A stretch of 64,000 nt of DNA, from the NCBI GenBank assembly GCA_029817715.1, contig JARUPY010000085.1, positions 6,820,001-6,884,000 on the forward strand. The letters run 5' to 3'. Shown here one piece after another: positions 1-14,537 of this stretch. Made by a program: the position numbers and the translations under genes. Numbering within the stretch: the first letter of the stretch is position 1; each line of letters starts with the position of its first letter. The notes beneath the pieces were generated by a model, which was given only the letters and a program-made list of their open reading frames with translations, was not told where the DNA came from and searched no databases. This stretch comes from Melastoma dodecandrum. Lineage: Eukaryota > Streptophyta > Magnoliopsida > Myrtales > Melastomataceae.

Positions 1-980
1 TGTAAGGACAGGAAGAACAAAGGGATCATTGAGGAAGGCCATAAGAGGAAGATTGACGATGAGCAAGAGTACGAGGTGCATCTGCAGACGGAAAGGGAGA
101 GAAGGAAAAAGATGAAGGACAGGTTCACGGAGCTTCATGACCTGATTCCTAACATCTCTGCAAAGGTGAGTCATGGCAACCCAAGCCACCGTGTCCTATC
201 CCTTGATCCTTCAAAATCCTACATGCTTTGAAATAAATCGATCAGGTAGATTTCTAGGAAGTTGTTATCTCAGATATCATTATGCCGTGATACTTGGGGA
301 ATGACGATCCGTGCGTAGTCCTTTTCTGTTGTCGAAAACTAAAGCCTTCTGTTCGCTGTCATGTCGAAGGCTGGTAAATCAACAATAGTGGAGGAAGCGA
401 CTGAGTACATCAAGAATCTCGAAGAGACTCTGAAAAATCTGGAAGAGAAGAAAGAAAGGAAAGCCCGGTCTCTGCAATCCGATATAACTCTTCAGAGCAA
501 GACTGTCTCCCAATCTCGAGAGGAAATCATCGCGAACCATGTTTCATCCAATTCTTGCAGCAATGTCTTGCTCCCTTCCTTGCCTTATCCTGCAACATTT
601 CATACCTGGACATCTTCCAACGTCACCTTGAGCGTCTGTGGGAACAGTGCCCATCTCAGCATTTGCTCGCCCAGGAAGCCGAGAGCCTTCACCTCCCTAT
701 GCTTCATCCTGGAGAAATACAGGATCGAGGTCATAACCTCCAGCATCTTCTCCTGCGCTGACAAACTCCTGTTTAACTTGCTCCTGGCTCCTGTAAGTCT
801 CCCACAAATTATCTTTGGCTTAAGCTTATTCTTATGCAGTCTCTGACGCATGACAGTAATGTGTTGATAATGCAGAAGCAGGCGGGCGGATCTTCAGGTA
901 ACCAAGTATCGATAGAAGTCCCAATGGAAGAAATGTACAAGCAAACCACAGAGGAGATCATAATGTGGGTCACTTCATGA
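1..980 (+). CDS. bHLH transcription factor, bHLH95/ZHOUPI-like (5' end missing)
   Basis: Three exons can be read: <1-165, 370-792 and 876-980, stop TGA at 978-980. The joins are phase 0 with GT-AG borders. Exon 1 carries the basic region and helix 1 (ERERRKKMKDRFTELHDLIP), exon 2 the loop and helix 2 (KSTIVEEATEYIKNLEE), which is a complete bHLH DNA-binding and dimerisation domain. The later segment (TWTSSNVTLSVCG, then ICSPRKPRAFTSLCFILEKY) matches the ACT-like C-terminal region of the bHLH95/RGE1/ZHOUPI group of nuclear regulators. The N-terminus lies left of the window. In the basic region the residues expected to contact an E-box (E, R, R) are present. I infer DNA binding with a bHLH partner. 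The target pathway cannot be read here; ZHOUPI itself controls endosperm breakdown and embryo cuticle formation in Arabidopsis. Confidence 0.85.
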
Positions 981-1465
981 ATTGAAACGTGCGAAAGATC
1001 AGTAGGAGGAAAAGGACCTGTTTCTTGCTTTCTGGTGAAATTTGCATGCTTTTTGCTAATCAAGAGCTTTACTTGATGTAAAATAAGAACTTTTCAACCA
1101 TCCTAAAGACAGGAGGATTGCAGAGGATTTGATGTTATGAGTTTCTGGATTGAGCAGCAGTCAGGCTCTAAATGTTGAGCAGAAAAATGCTTTGCGAGAT
1201 AAGCATCGGGACAGGGAAGATTAGCGAAAATAGCGACTAAAGTAAAAGAACCGATGGAAGATCCCCAACTATTTCACTAGTTAACACTTACTTTTACAGT
1301 GTCTATACGTAAGTAAAATGATGGGGCTTTGCCTGTAGTGGCGGTAGCAAAGCGACTGTCTATCCAAGCATGACTCACGCCACTAAAAAGAAGGGCATGG
1401 CCTGAACTATATCTCTGTATCACCTTGCGTCGGAAAAGAAGGGAAAATAACTTCGGCTTATTATT
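981..1465. other. intergenic, convergent 3' ends
   Basis: This is the space between the 3' end of the bHLH gene and the 3' end of the minus-strand NYN/LOTUS gene. It should hold both 3' UTRs. I see no further coding potential or repeat. Confidence 0.5.
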
Positions 1466-3055
1466 CTAGCCACCAGTCGCAGACATACACTTCTCCTTGG
1501 ATACGGGATCTTCATGCAAGGATACGACATCACACATCTTCTGAAGCAACTCCTCAAGTTGATTTACACCAAACTTGGAGTAATCGAGTGCCCTCCCGTA
1601 TCTTTGCTCGTAAATTGCCTCGAACCAAGCCAAAGATATACTACAAGAATAACAGACCAAAATCTCTTCCAGTTCCTGCTTAAATTGCTCGAGGCTTGGT
1701 GGATCAACTTCCCATGTCCCTTTCGTTCTTAACTTGTCCTTTCCTGCCGGGATTCCCATCTCGTGCAGCTCTTCTGCCACTATTGGGACATCATCGGACA
1801 ACTCATTCGAAGAACCAGACCCACGGATGACATCTACAGATTCACCACTCATTCCTTTTCCTTTCTTGTTATCCTTCTTCTGTAAGACTGTGGGAGACCC
1901 TGCATTAGGTCCAGCGTTCAAGTTTCTAAGGTAGACAAATTTCTTTTGGCTTTTACCATCAACCGCCAAGGAGTCATCCATCTTCTTCAGAAGATTTACA
2001 AGCCTACATGCCCCATATTCATTCACGTACAAAGGCCGGCCAAATAACCTTTGGTACTCAGCTGGCACACGAGTCAGTGGCATGAGCCCTCCTGAAAGTT
2101 CCAGCAACTTCACGAATTGACCTTTCAAACCATTTAGGTCCCCCGGCTGCACCCATGAAGTCGGATCACTCTGATCTACCTCTTGAACTTCATTCAAACC
2201 AGACGGAAGACTGCGAGATCTTGATGAACTTGGAAAACAAGGAATAGCAGCAGTCGTGCTTGTGTGCCCGGACAATGACTGTGATGCCATGGAGAAGTGT
2301 CCATTATCACTATAGTTTTGTGCGATTCCCTGATACACGATCGATTCCTCCTCATTCCGGAACTCTTGGTTGTCACGTGCCGGTGGTATCATTAGATACC
2401 TGGAAACATCATGCGGTACGCCTCGAGAAGGCAAAAAGGTTTTAGCCTGTGGAACAAAACCTTCACCACGTGCAATGCTTTGCCAGTCCCAGACGAAGGC
2501 ACCTGAGTTACTGAGAGCTGATGAAACGCCCACAGTGGAAGGGATGACGAGAATGATTACATAGCCACGTTGGCCGAGTATGTGAAGAGCAGGAGCAAAA
2601 TCGACATCTCCGGATATGAGCATTATCGATGAAGGTGGACTATTGTCGAGGGCGAACAGGAACATATCCACCAAAATTGCCTTGTCGGCGGCGTCCTTTC
2701 TCCCATTAGGGACATCGATGAGCTTCACACCAGTTCTTTGACAGCCTTCCCTTAAGCGCCTCGGGAACGCATTGAAATCCCCATAAGCTGAGAACATCAT
2801 GACGGCACCTCTAATCATAGGATGCACGCGCAACGCCATTCGGATATTTCCTGCCACATCCTCAGGGCGAACATCATTCGGGACAGGGCAATTTTCAATA
2901 TCCCACAGAACAGCCACAGGGCCATCACAATTCAATCCATTTTGCCATCCCAAAGGAGGTTGTTGCGGAGCACTGATGTTTGGTGCCATATTAGACGTCT
3001 GTCCCTGTGTCGACTCGAAAGAGACCAATGACATGGACAGAGTAGGGTGGAACAT
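1466..3055 (-). CDS. NYN-domain + LOTUS/OST-HTH protein (MARF1-like)
   Basis: Single-exon gene of 529 aa from ATG at 3055. Residues ~45-200 form a NYN (PIN-like ribonuclease) domain: VAVLWDIENCPVP near the start, acidic residues at LISGDVDFAPALH, and a Rossmann-like order of strands. Two LOTUS/OST-HTH modules follow, at ~305-380 (LNGLKGQFVKLLELSGG, then YGACRLVNLLKKM) and ~455-525 (LEQFKQELEEILVCYS, then FGVNQLEELLQKM). NYN plus LOTUS is the architecture of the MARF1/limkain-b1 family; in plants these proteins are usually annotated as endonuclease or glycosyl hydrolase-like. The NYN acidic residues look intact, so RNA cleavage is plausible but not proven. The 5' flank (3056-3300) probably holds 5' UTR. 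Confidence 0.88.
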   Translation of the reverse strand: MFHPTLSMSLVSFESTQGQTSNMAPNISAPQQPPLGWQNGLNCDGPVAVLWDIENCPVPNDVRPEDVAGNIRMALRVHPMIRGAVMMFSAYGDFNAFPRRLREGCQRTGVKLIDVPNGRKDAADKAILVDMFLFALDNSPPSSIMLISGDVDFAPALHILGQRGYVIILVIPSTVGVSSALSNSGAFVWDWQSIARGEGFVPQAKTFLPSRGVPHDVSRYLMIPPARDNQEFRNEEESIVYQGIAQNYSDNGHFSMASQSLSGHTSTTAAIPCFPSSSRSRSLPSGLNEVQEVDQSDPTSWVQPGDLNGLKGQFVKLLELSGGLMPLTRVPAEYQRLFGRPLYVNEYGACRLVNLLKKMDDSLAVDGKSQKKFVYLRNLNAGPNAGSPTVLQKKDNKKGKGMSGESVDVIRGSGSSNELSDDVPIVAEELHEMGIPAGKDKLRTKGTWEVDPPSLEQFKQELEEILVCYSCSISLAWFEAIYEQRYGRALDYSKFGVNQLEELLQKMCDVVSLHEDPVSKEKCMSATGG

Positions 3056-4040
3056 TGACGCCTTTTGAAGAGTCGGCTACTCCTGAGAAGTAACGGATCC
3101 CAGAATTAGGACGACGCCATGGAAGCTCATAAATAGAGGAACAACTACATATTATTTGCATGGAACAACTACATAAATCCAAAACAAAAAGTTGATTGAG
3201 TATGATCACGAAAAGCAGAGCGTTTCTTAGATAGGCAAACGAGACCTGTCAGGGCTACCCGCAACTTCAGAAGCAGTCCTGGGCGCGAGAGAATCGCTGA
3301 CCGAACAACTACGACCATATTACGAGCTCACCGCATATGTACACACGGATCGAAACCCCAATTCCTCCACAGAAAAAATACAGACTTTCTAATCCAAACC
3401 GACCCCTCCATCCCTAACCTTAATCTCCACAACCAATAAGCACAAAAAGAAGCTCCTCTCACGCACGGCCTTCGGTTTGAAATCGGGAAAATCAAGCAAC
3501 GAGAAAAAAGCAGCAACTAGTGACTGAATTCAGACACACCCAATGGCGATCACCACAAAATAAATGGAATCGAATCCCTGAAAAAATCACCAAAACAAAA
3601 AAGTCCTCACCTCACGAAAAACTCGAATCAGAACCGACCTCCCAACTCCACGCGAGACGAGGAGAGATGAGACGATTATTGCATGACTACCCAGCTTCAA
3701 CCTGTGCGACGCCAATAGTTCGAGCTAAGGTCGGGCTTTGGAGAGGGCAACGGGGGGAGTCGGGTGGGTAAAATTGGGTTTCGGGTGGTTTCAGTTTCAG
3801 GTCGGTCTCCGCCTTGATAAAAAACTACAACCTTTAGAGATCAAAAGTTTTCGGTTAAAACGTGGATCGGACCGACATCATCGGACGCGTCCTAACGTCG
3901 GTTGGTCGGTCGGACCGAACCGGTCCGGACCAGTGTGACAAATTGAAATTAATTTCTTCGCTTGTAATACGAGAATTGCTTTTCTCACCTGTTTATTATT
4001 ACATCACAGAGATTTTTTGCTGTAATCGATTCGTAAAAAA
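3056..4040. other. promoter/5' UTR space
   Basis: This lies upstream of the minus-strand NYN/LOTUS gene. It probably contains its 5' UTR and promoter. Around 3860-3940 there are short GC-rich words built on CGGACCG and CCGGTCC. No supported gene. Confidence 0.4.
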
Positions 4041-4340
4041 TCAGGACTCCATGGCCCAGTGGATCGCGGCCTCGCATAAGTTCTTCGGCACCGTCCCGAC
4101 CATGGACTCACGTCTCTCGCCACCCTTGAAGATCATGACCACGGGCACCGCCTTGACTTGGTAGTCGCGGGCGACCTGGAGGTCGTGGTCCTTGTTCAGG
4201 AGGTAGCTCTTGATCTTCCCCTCTTAATCCTTTGCAATCTCGTCCATCACCGTGCGGACCATCCTGCACGCCCGCACCAGCTCGCGTAGAACTCCACCAG
4301 CACGGGGCACTCGCTCTGCAGTATCGACTCGTCCACGATT
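4041..4340 (-). pseudogene. thioredoxin m3-like pseudogene
   Basis: The minus strand translates to a plastid m-type thioredoxin closest to the m3 class: VLVEFYASWCG, then CRMVRTVMDEIAKD, then YQVKAVPVVMIFKGGERRES and a natural C-terminus with TGA at 4041-4043. It is broken in two places. One base is missing inside the codon for Pro of the WCGPC active site (about 4266-4273), which shifts the frame between the two redox cysteines. An in-frame TAA (4224-4226) also replaces the residue after IAKD. The family normally reduces disulphides of chloroplast enzymes; this copy cannot make that protein. A possible remnant of the transit-peptide exon lies upstream near 4420-4673 but is not convincing. 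Confidence 0.8.
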
Positions 4341-5587
4341 CCTTAAGGCTATACCGCCCCTGCAGAAACTCTTATCAATCAAACAATTGGCTTAGCACAA
4401 CCGCCCTCCTCGCACGTCTCAACCGTCGGAGGATAAATAACTACCCAAACTACCTTTGGGGTCATGACTCATACAGATAGATCGCTGTCCCAAGGACCGA
4501 AGCTGAAGCTGAAGCCGAAGCCCAAATTTAATTGGAAAACGGGAAGTGAATGCGACCCTATTACAAGCAGAGCTACCGTCGCGATCACAGACATGGCGGG
4601 AACAACTTCCGGACAAACAATCGGGAACCTGCTGGCGAGTTCGAGCTGGAGGTGCGACTGCAGCAGCAGCCATGGCTTGAATCCGCTGCCGCGTAAACTC
4701 AAACCACAGTCTCGACCAAAAGGGAAAGGAGAGTCCGAAGCCAAGAACAGCCCGTAACTGGATACGATAATGTGATTAATTAAAGATTGCCCGAGATCGG
4801 TGAGAAATTCCAATCAGACAAAAACACGATTGCGACAACGTGAATTGGTTTCGTGTAGCTCATGGGAGTTGGGTGGGAAGAAGACACAGACAGCTGTGGA
4901 AGTCAGCCAGGCGTAGGGGTTTTGCTCTGCCCACGAATCCATAGAAAAAGAAAGAGATAATCTCAGACAATCAGACACGAGACGAACCACTCATTTCTCA
5001 ACCTAATTGTTCGGTTAAGTGTTATATACGCGTGTTATGTACTTATGATGCCCAATTTAACAACGGGTTGGTTTTTGGAGTTCGGCACTGGGAAAACCCC
5101 CCCAGCCAAACAGAAACAACCCAAGTCATCTCCGCTGTCGGAATCTAGAAAGTGTTGTTCCTCGAAGGTAGAACCCAGCTGCTCTTGGACTTGCTGTTCC
5201 TGTTCTGTTTGACTTCTCTCCCCACCCCGTTCTTTACTTTTTTTTTCTCTCAATAACGACAATTAATTGGAATTTTTTTTTTATTCTTTTGTTGGTGTAA
5301 CTAAAAAGGAAATATTTCTTTTCTAAAAAAAAAAGGTGAAGAAAGAGAAAATTATTACACATCGAGAAAGATGCTTGGAGGGAGAATATTATTACAATTA
5401 AGATCCAGGTTGTCATCCCCAATTCTGATGACGTGTACCTTATTAGGCATCTTAATTAATTATATTCCCTCACCCACACCCCCGACCCCCTAGACCCGAT
5501 ATATATAAACCTCTAAATGCACGGTCAAATAAGAAATTATATGGAAAAGCAACCCTAGTTTCAAAACTCTCTCTCTCTCCGGCCGAC
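4341..5587. other. intergenic; possible thioredoxin exon 1 remnant and DUF1685 promoter
   Basis: On the minus strand at 4420-4673 there is a short Ala/Arg-rich reading frame (starts MAAAAVAPPART) that could be a decayed plastid transit peptide of the neighbouring thioredoxin pseudogene; this is a guess. Beyond about 5000 the sequence is AT-rich, with A/T runs. It ends in a CT-rich leader (5566-5580) just before the DUF1685 start. No TATA box is clear except a TATATATAAA-like word near 5500. Confidence 0.4.
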
Positions 5588-6157
5588 ATGAACGGCCGCC
5601 GTGCTCTTCCTCTTCCCCCGCAGCCGCCGCTGCTCCACAAGCAGCACTCGTGGTCCCCAGAAATCCACCGCGAGGAGGCGTGGCTGCGGCGCAAGGAGAG
5701 CTTCGGCCTCGGGAGGATCGCGAAGAGCGTCACCGACGATGACCTCGAGGACCTCAAGGGTTGCATAGAGCTGGGGTTCGGTTTCGACAGTTCGGCCGCG
5801 GTCGATCCGAAGCTGGCCGACGCTCTACCCGCACTGGAGTTGTACCAGGCCATTAACCGGCAGTACCACCGCAGCCTCTCGAGGTCCTCTTCCGCAGCCT
5901 CGTTCGCCTCCTCCTCGGAGGATGAGATCGAAGGCGAGTCGTTCTATGACCCCGGTGAGTGTCGAAATCAACCTCGATCCCATCCGCGATTCAGAGAAAA
6001 TGAATTGATCCTGATCGTTTCGATTTCGATCTTGGTTAAAACAGGTGACGATCCGGCGATGGTGAAGACGAGGCTAAGGCAGTGGGCGCAGGTTGTCGCG
6101 TGCTGCGTCCGACAGACTTCCATGTCACGTTCTTCCCAACTTCTTCCTCCTCCATGA
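5588..6157 (+). CDS. DUF1685 family protein
   Basis: Two exons, 5588-5954 and 6045-6157, give 159 aa (phase-1 intron, GT-AG). Conserved DUF1685 features are visible: the SVTDDDLEDLKGCIELGFGF block (residues ~55-75), the DPKLADALPALELYQAINRQ block, a Ser-rich stretch, and the exon-2 motif DDPAMVKTRLRQWAQVVACC near the C-terminus. The function of this plant-only family is unknown; members are small soluble proteins. The ATG at 5588 follows a CT-rich leader and gives the usual family length. Both conserved blocks being intact argues for a real gene. Confidence 0.88.
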   Translation: MNGRRALPLPPQPPLLHKQHSWSPEIHREEAWLRRKESFGLGRIAKSVTDDDLEDLKGCIELGFGFDSSAAVDPKLADALPALELYQAINRQYHRSLSRSSSAASFASSSEDEIEGESFYDPGECRNQPRSHPRFRENELILIVSISILVKTGDDPAMVKTRLRQWAQVVACCVRQTSMSRSSQLLPPP

Positions 6158-7110
6158 TTTTGCGATCTGTGACTGTCTCTTACATAAAAAATCATATAAC
6201 GTCAGAAATTAGAGCAAGTGGTGATGGAGGGGGGCGTCGGCGGCGTTGTAAATAAATTTTTTAGGTGACGATTTGGAATGTTTTGTCCGTATATGGTCAA
6301 GACATTGTTTAGAACACGAACCGTTGTTGGAGAGGGGGGGGGGGGGGGGGTTCAATTCAATTAATTCGAGCGTATTAATGAAATTTTCAAATGGGACTCA
6401 TTTTATTGCTTTCCTTTTAAATGAAAAAGATTTTGTTCCATGACGGAGGATGTTGGTCATTGTTTTCTCCTCCGAAAAGGGGGAGGGCGTGATTTGATTA
6501 GTTAATTTTCGAAGATTATCAAATGCGGTTGGGATTTAAAGCTGACGGAATAATTCATAATTCTTTGGGGGTGTTTGGGCGTTGTAAGTGGAGTTCTGTT
6601 CCTGAAAATGTTTTGCATTTTAGAATATTTATTTTTAAAATTCTTAAAATAGTACTTTTAACTTTATTAATTTTTAATAAATTGGCCTTTTAAAAAATTG
6701 AGTTTTTTTTTAAAGTAAATATCGTAAAATGTAAAATATTTTCGCACCTTTTTCCTCGACTTTAATTTGAATAGTTTTCTTTTGCTTTTTTCGAGTTTTC
6801 GAAATTCTAAGAATGCCGTATCCCAAGTGTCAGCTAACAATTACTTGTTTTTTAAATTAAGATGGTATTTCGAGAGTTTTAAAAATTATAACATCTCATA
6901 AATATATATATTTTTAAATTACATTATATGAATATCCGTATAGTGGGGAAAGCAATTGGGCGTGCACAAAGGACTCCGAAAGCGAGATCAGTCGTGGGGA
7001 TCTGGGAGGGATTAGTTGGAGCCTAATAAAACAAAGGGGAAACAAACACAGTGCCAAGTTCGGGCCGGAAGAAAAGGGTGGCAGGGATTCGTACAACATC
7101 ATCAATCATT

Positions 7111-7141
<31 letters not shown>

Positions 7142-7428
7142 CCTCGTCCTCGCCCATTCCATGCCTTTGGCTGGAGTTGTTGCTTGTCCTTCTTCTCCAT
7201 TGACTCGTACTCCAACCCCAAACGAAAGTCTCCCCGCTCTCCATTTTGGTAAGTAGCCCATCATTACTTCCTATCCACGGAATGAACCCAACAAACCGCC
7301 GCCCCAGGGAAAGGTAAACCCAATCCCCCGTCGACCCAGAAGAGATTTTTGGTTCCACGGGTGAATACGTCTTTAAAGATCAAATCTTTTTCTCGATCGG
7401 GGTGAGGGAGAGGGAAGGGAAGGCGAAC
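6158..7428. other. intergenic, AT-rich, with a 17-G tract
   Basis: A strongly AT-rich spacer. It contains an uninterrupted run of 17 G (6334-6350) and a short hexanucleotide repeat further on. The last ~300 bp should be promoter and 5' UTR of the fucosyltransferase. No gene supported. Confidence 0.5.
7111..7141. repeat. (GTCATC)5 microsatellite
   Basis: Five perfect copies of GTCATC in the probable promoter or leader of the fucosyltransferase gene, about 290 bp before its ATG. Confidence 0.9.
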
Positions 7429-10785
<3,357 letters not shown>

Positions 10786-11472
10786 CGAGAGAGGTCAGCA
10801 AACCGGGGGCCAACGAGATCCGCACCGTCTTAGGGGATGCCTCTGTACCCGTGGTGGATAATAAGTTTCTTTTTTTTTTTGGGTTTAGGGAGAGGTGATT
10901 GGCATATTGATGATGTTGAGGGATCTGAATCGTTAAATCCATGATGGTTCTTCGGAACTTTTGGTTTATAGCAGCAACTGTCGTCGCCTAAATGCCATGC
11001 CGCCGGATTACCCGGTTTTTCGGATCGTCCTACTTAAATGGGCCTAATTGATAGGCCTTGATATTCATTTGGCCCAAAATCTATAGACCCGAATCGACCC
11101 ATTTACGTAGCCCCACACTTAAACGGCCATTATTAGTTAATTAAGATAAAGAAAGGGACGATTAAAAGAGAAACTCCCCACGAGTACCCGCCAATATAAA
11201 AATCACCAAAATCCCGGCGGGGGATCTCCGTCGCCTCCTCCCCCCCCCCCCCCCCCTTTATTTCCTCGCTTCGCTCACACGCCTCGGCTTGGGAGTCTCT
11301 TCCACCTCTTCTCCTCCTCAGCCGTCGTCCTAAAACCTTCACGTAATTAGGGAAAATATCCACCCGCGGAACCACCGCCGTCCCCGTTCGCATTTTTTCG
11401 TCCCGGCGAGTACTTGAAGTCCCGACGGGGATTTAGTTCGTGACTCTTTGGTCTTTCTCTGTTCCGAGGGAA
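10786..11472. other. intergenic; leader of ceramide synthase with a 17-C tract
   Basis: This contains the 3' UTR of the fucosyltransferase and the promoter/leader of the next gene. A run of 17 C (11240-11256) lies about 215 bp before the ceramide synthase ATG. No gene supported. Confidence 0.5.
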
Positions 11473-14400
11473 ATGCAAGGTCCCGCGCTCCAAGATTTCT
11501 CCGTCGCTTTCTTGTTTGGCTTCGGTTTTCTTGCCGCTCACTGCTTCTTGGACCGACTCGTGTTTCGAGTGAGCTTCCTCTTCTTTTCTTTTCGTTTCAG
11601 ATCGCTTAGCCGTTGTGTAGAGTTTGCGAGAAGTTCGCGTGTTCGTATTTTCCGTATTTTCGCATCTTGTTGGCCTGTTGCCTGGAAGTGTAAGTGCTCT
11701 TTGTGTTGATGGTTCGAGACTCCGGCGTTTTGAATGTAAATGTGAATTTTAGCGGCAGAATCAAGGTTATATTCCCTGGATCTTTCGGGTTTAGGATTCC
11801 AAGATCTATCTGGTTCTTGAAGAGATTCTTCATACGACCACGGTCTTTTTTTTTTTTTTTGTTTTGCTCTCTTGGATTATATAGCCGTTGTGTGATGTTT
11901 CTGTGAATTGTGGCGTACACCATGGTTACTGTTTAACATTGGTTGTCATTTTTGTATCTTTACATTGGGCAGCGAGATGATGCAATGCGCCATTGTTTTG
12001 ACGCTCCATTGATTAGTCATTTTGAACATGATTGTGAATTTCGGCAGTAGGATCAACATGATTTTCTTAGCACAGTGATAATATTCTCAAAGTGACTTTA
12101 GGTTTCAACGTCATCTGTGCCGAGAGGAGGCATAGTTCGTTTGCAATCTTATCAAAGAATAGAAAGGCGTTACGAGCCACTTGCTTCCTTTTCAAGCCTT
12201 TCAAGTGTTAGGATGATTCCAAGTGTAATCCAATTTAGGTTCTTATCTTGTGCTTAATTTCACACTGAAGTAAAACTGTAGTTCTTATTTGCTTCCATGT
12301 CTTTCCCTCTCAAGAGCAGTAGATTCCTGGGAATGCTCATTACTTGATTTTTGTTTTAGTGTCCTTCTTTGCTACTCCTGGGCATGCTATTTACATTTTC
12401 CCAGAAAATGTCTCATTACTTACAGGAAGTGTCTTAGATGTAAATGTAGTTGTATCTTTTTCGATGGTCCGATGGTGAAATCTTTGTTTGTTTTCTTTAC
12501 TTCACCATTTTTTCACGCAGAGACTAGCTATCTGGTTTTTGAGGAATGGTAATACTCCTTTGAAGATCACCGATAAAATCATAGCTAAAATTGCAAAAAT
12601 TTCGGAGTCTTTGTCGAAGTTTACGTATTATGCTACTGTTGAAACATATGCCCTCCGCATAATGTACAGCAAGCGATGGTTTACAGACAGAAAAGAGTAC
12701 TTCAAAGGCTGGCCTGATCAAGAGCTCGAGTAAGCATCTGGCTTTTCTTGCCAACAAATGGTGACGCAACAGATAGGCTTACTTAAGCACTCTTTCAGTT
12801 GATTTTTGGATCTCATTACTGAATGATCTGCAAGTTTACTCATCTTAGTTTTGCAGCTTTTTTAACTGTAATGGTCGCCCTTTGAAAAAATTATTTCTAC
12901 TGTTTTTCTTGATAAATACAAAAGCTTGACGCATGTAACATATTATATTTGCTAGTGTTTTGGTCGAGGTTGCCTTTTCGCGACTTTATTTTCTAACATT
13001 CAACTAGTTTCCATTTCATTGTGATATTACTAATTTAACGTGCATTGTTTTCTGTACTGTACGTGGACATCTTATCTTTTATGATTCCAAGTCACTTAGA
13101 TTCTTTGGTCTTTTTTATTAACAACTCGAATCCAACTTAACTTGTTGCAATTGTTCTGATTCCATTTCAGGCCTCAATTGAAGCTCTACTACATGTGCCA
13201 ATGTGCGTTCTACCTGTATGGCATCGCTGTCCTGCTCAAATGGGAGACACGAAGGAAAGATTTTGTAGTCATGATGTCTCATCATGTAATCACTATCATC
13301 CTGATTGGATACTCATACTTGACAGGGTAGGGTTTCTGCATTTCTCATACATATGTTCTAGGTGGCTCGTCCCTCTGTGCTTGAATATTTCCATTGAATC
13401 TTAGAGTGGCGTCTTCCTTCAGCATGTGATGCACATAGTCTTGTTGGTGGGGAACATTTTCTCCCGACTTCACAATTTTTTTTTATAAGTACAATTTTCA
13501 ATTTGCTAAAACCTATAACGGCTTTCACTGAGTAAGATCAAGAATAGAAACGGCCGCAATGTGTTGTCCTTTGTTTTTGTGGAATCTTACTGTTAAACAG
13601 TCTGTTCTGCTCGTGGAGATTGCCAACATGAAGATCTGAGGAACGGAAATATGATTTAGAAATGGAGTTACATCTTGTGGATGCAGTCTTTCTCTTTCTC
13701 CTTTTGTGAGTTTCCTATATATTTTTTTGATTCATATGAGAATGTTCAGCAGGCAGGAAAAGCACGCCTTTAAAACCAAGAAATACCGTTCTCAATAAAT
13801 TAGCTAAAAAATTCTCAGAATAGTTTGTTGACAAGTTGAAATACCGTATGCAGCATGCAGCAAAAAGATTCTACAGTTTGTGTCGTCTTTTTTTGTGCAT
13901 TTCGTCAATTATTTCTAATTGTAAATTTCGGATGAATAATGAACTTTGAGTTGTCTTGAATAGATTTTTCCGTATTGGATTTGTTATCCTCGCCCTCCAT
14001 GACGCTAGTGACATCCTTATGGAAGTGGCCAAGGCCTTCAAGTATTCTGGCAACGATGTTGGAGCCAGCGTGTTTTTTGGGCTGTTTGCTCTTTCATGGT
14101 TGATACTGAGGCTCATTATTTATCCCTTCTGGATCATCAGAGCCTCAAGGTTCTTCTTTTTACCCTCATTATATTTGTTTGCTTGTTTGAAAATTTCATT
14201 ATGAATCTCCAAGTGATGCTCATTTTGCCTTGCACCTCAGCTACGATGTTATCGAAGCATTGCCCCTGTCTGAGACTTACGTGTTCACGTTGTACTATAT
14301 ATTCAACACCTTGCTTCTTATGCTGCTGGTGTTTCACATTTACTGGTGGGTCCTGATATTCAGAATGATCAAGAAACAGCTCCAGAACAGTGGCAAAGTT

Positions 14401-14537
14401 GGAGAAGACATTCGATCCGGTGAGCTATTATGGGTTTCACATTCACTGGTGGGTCATCAACACGCATGCGGGGTAGCAAAAGTGACTGACACCTGATTTT
14501 TTCCCTCGCAAATTCAGATTCCGAAGAAGAAGATTAG
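11473..14537 (+). CDS. ceramide synthase, LAG1/LOH2-type (TLC domain)
   Basis: Six exons: 11473-11568, 12521-12729, 13171-13326, 13964-14149, 14241-14419, 14518-14537, giving 281 aa. The protein is multi-pass. The TLC/Lag1p signature is intact: KWETRRKDFVVMMSHHVIT, with the catalytic His pair, then FFRIGFVILALHDASD, and YPFWIIRAS near the end. The C-terminus GKVGEDIRSDSEEED is typical of plant LAG1 homologues. The enzyme sits in the ER and joins a fatty acyl-CoA to a long-chain base to make ceramide. Sequence details (the short NGNTPLKITDK loop, WETRRKDF) point to the LOH2 class, which prefers C16 acyl-CoA and dihydroxy bases, rather than LOH1/LOH3. ATG 11473 is the first in-frame ATG; upstream codons lack one. 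Confidence 0.93.
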
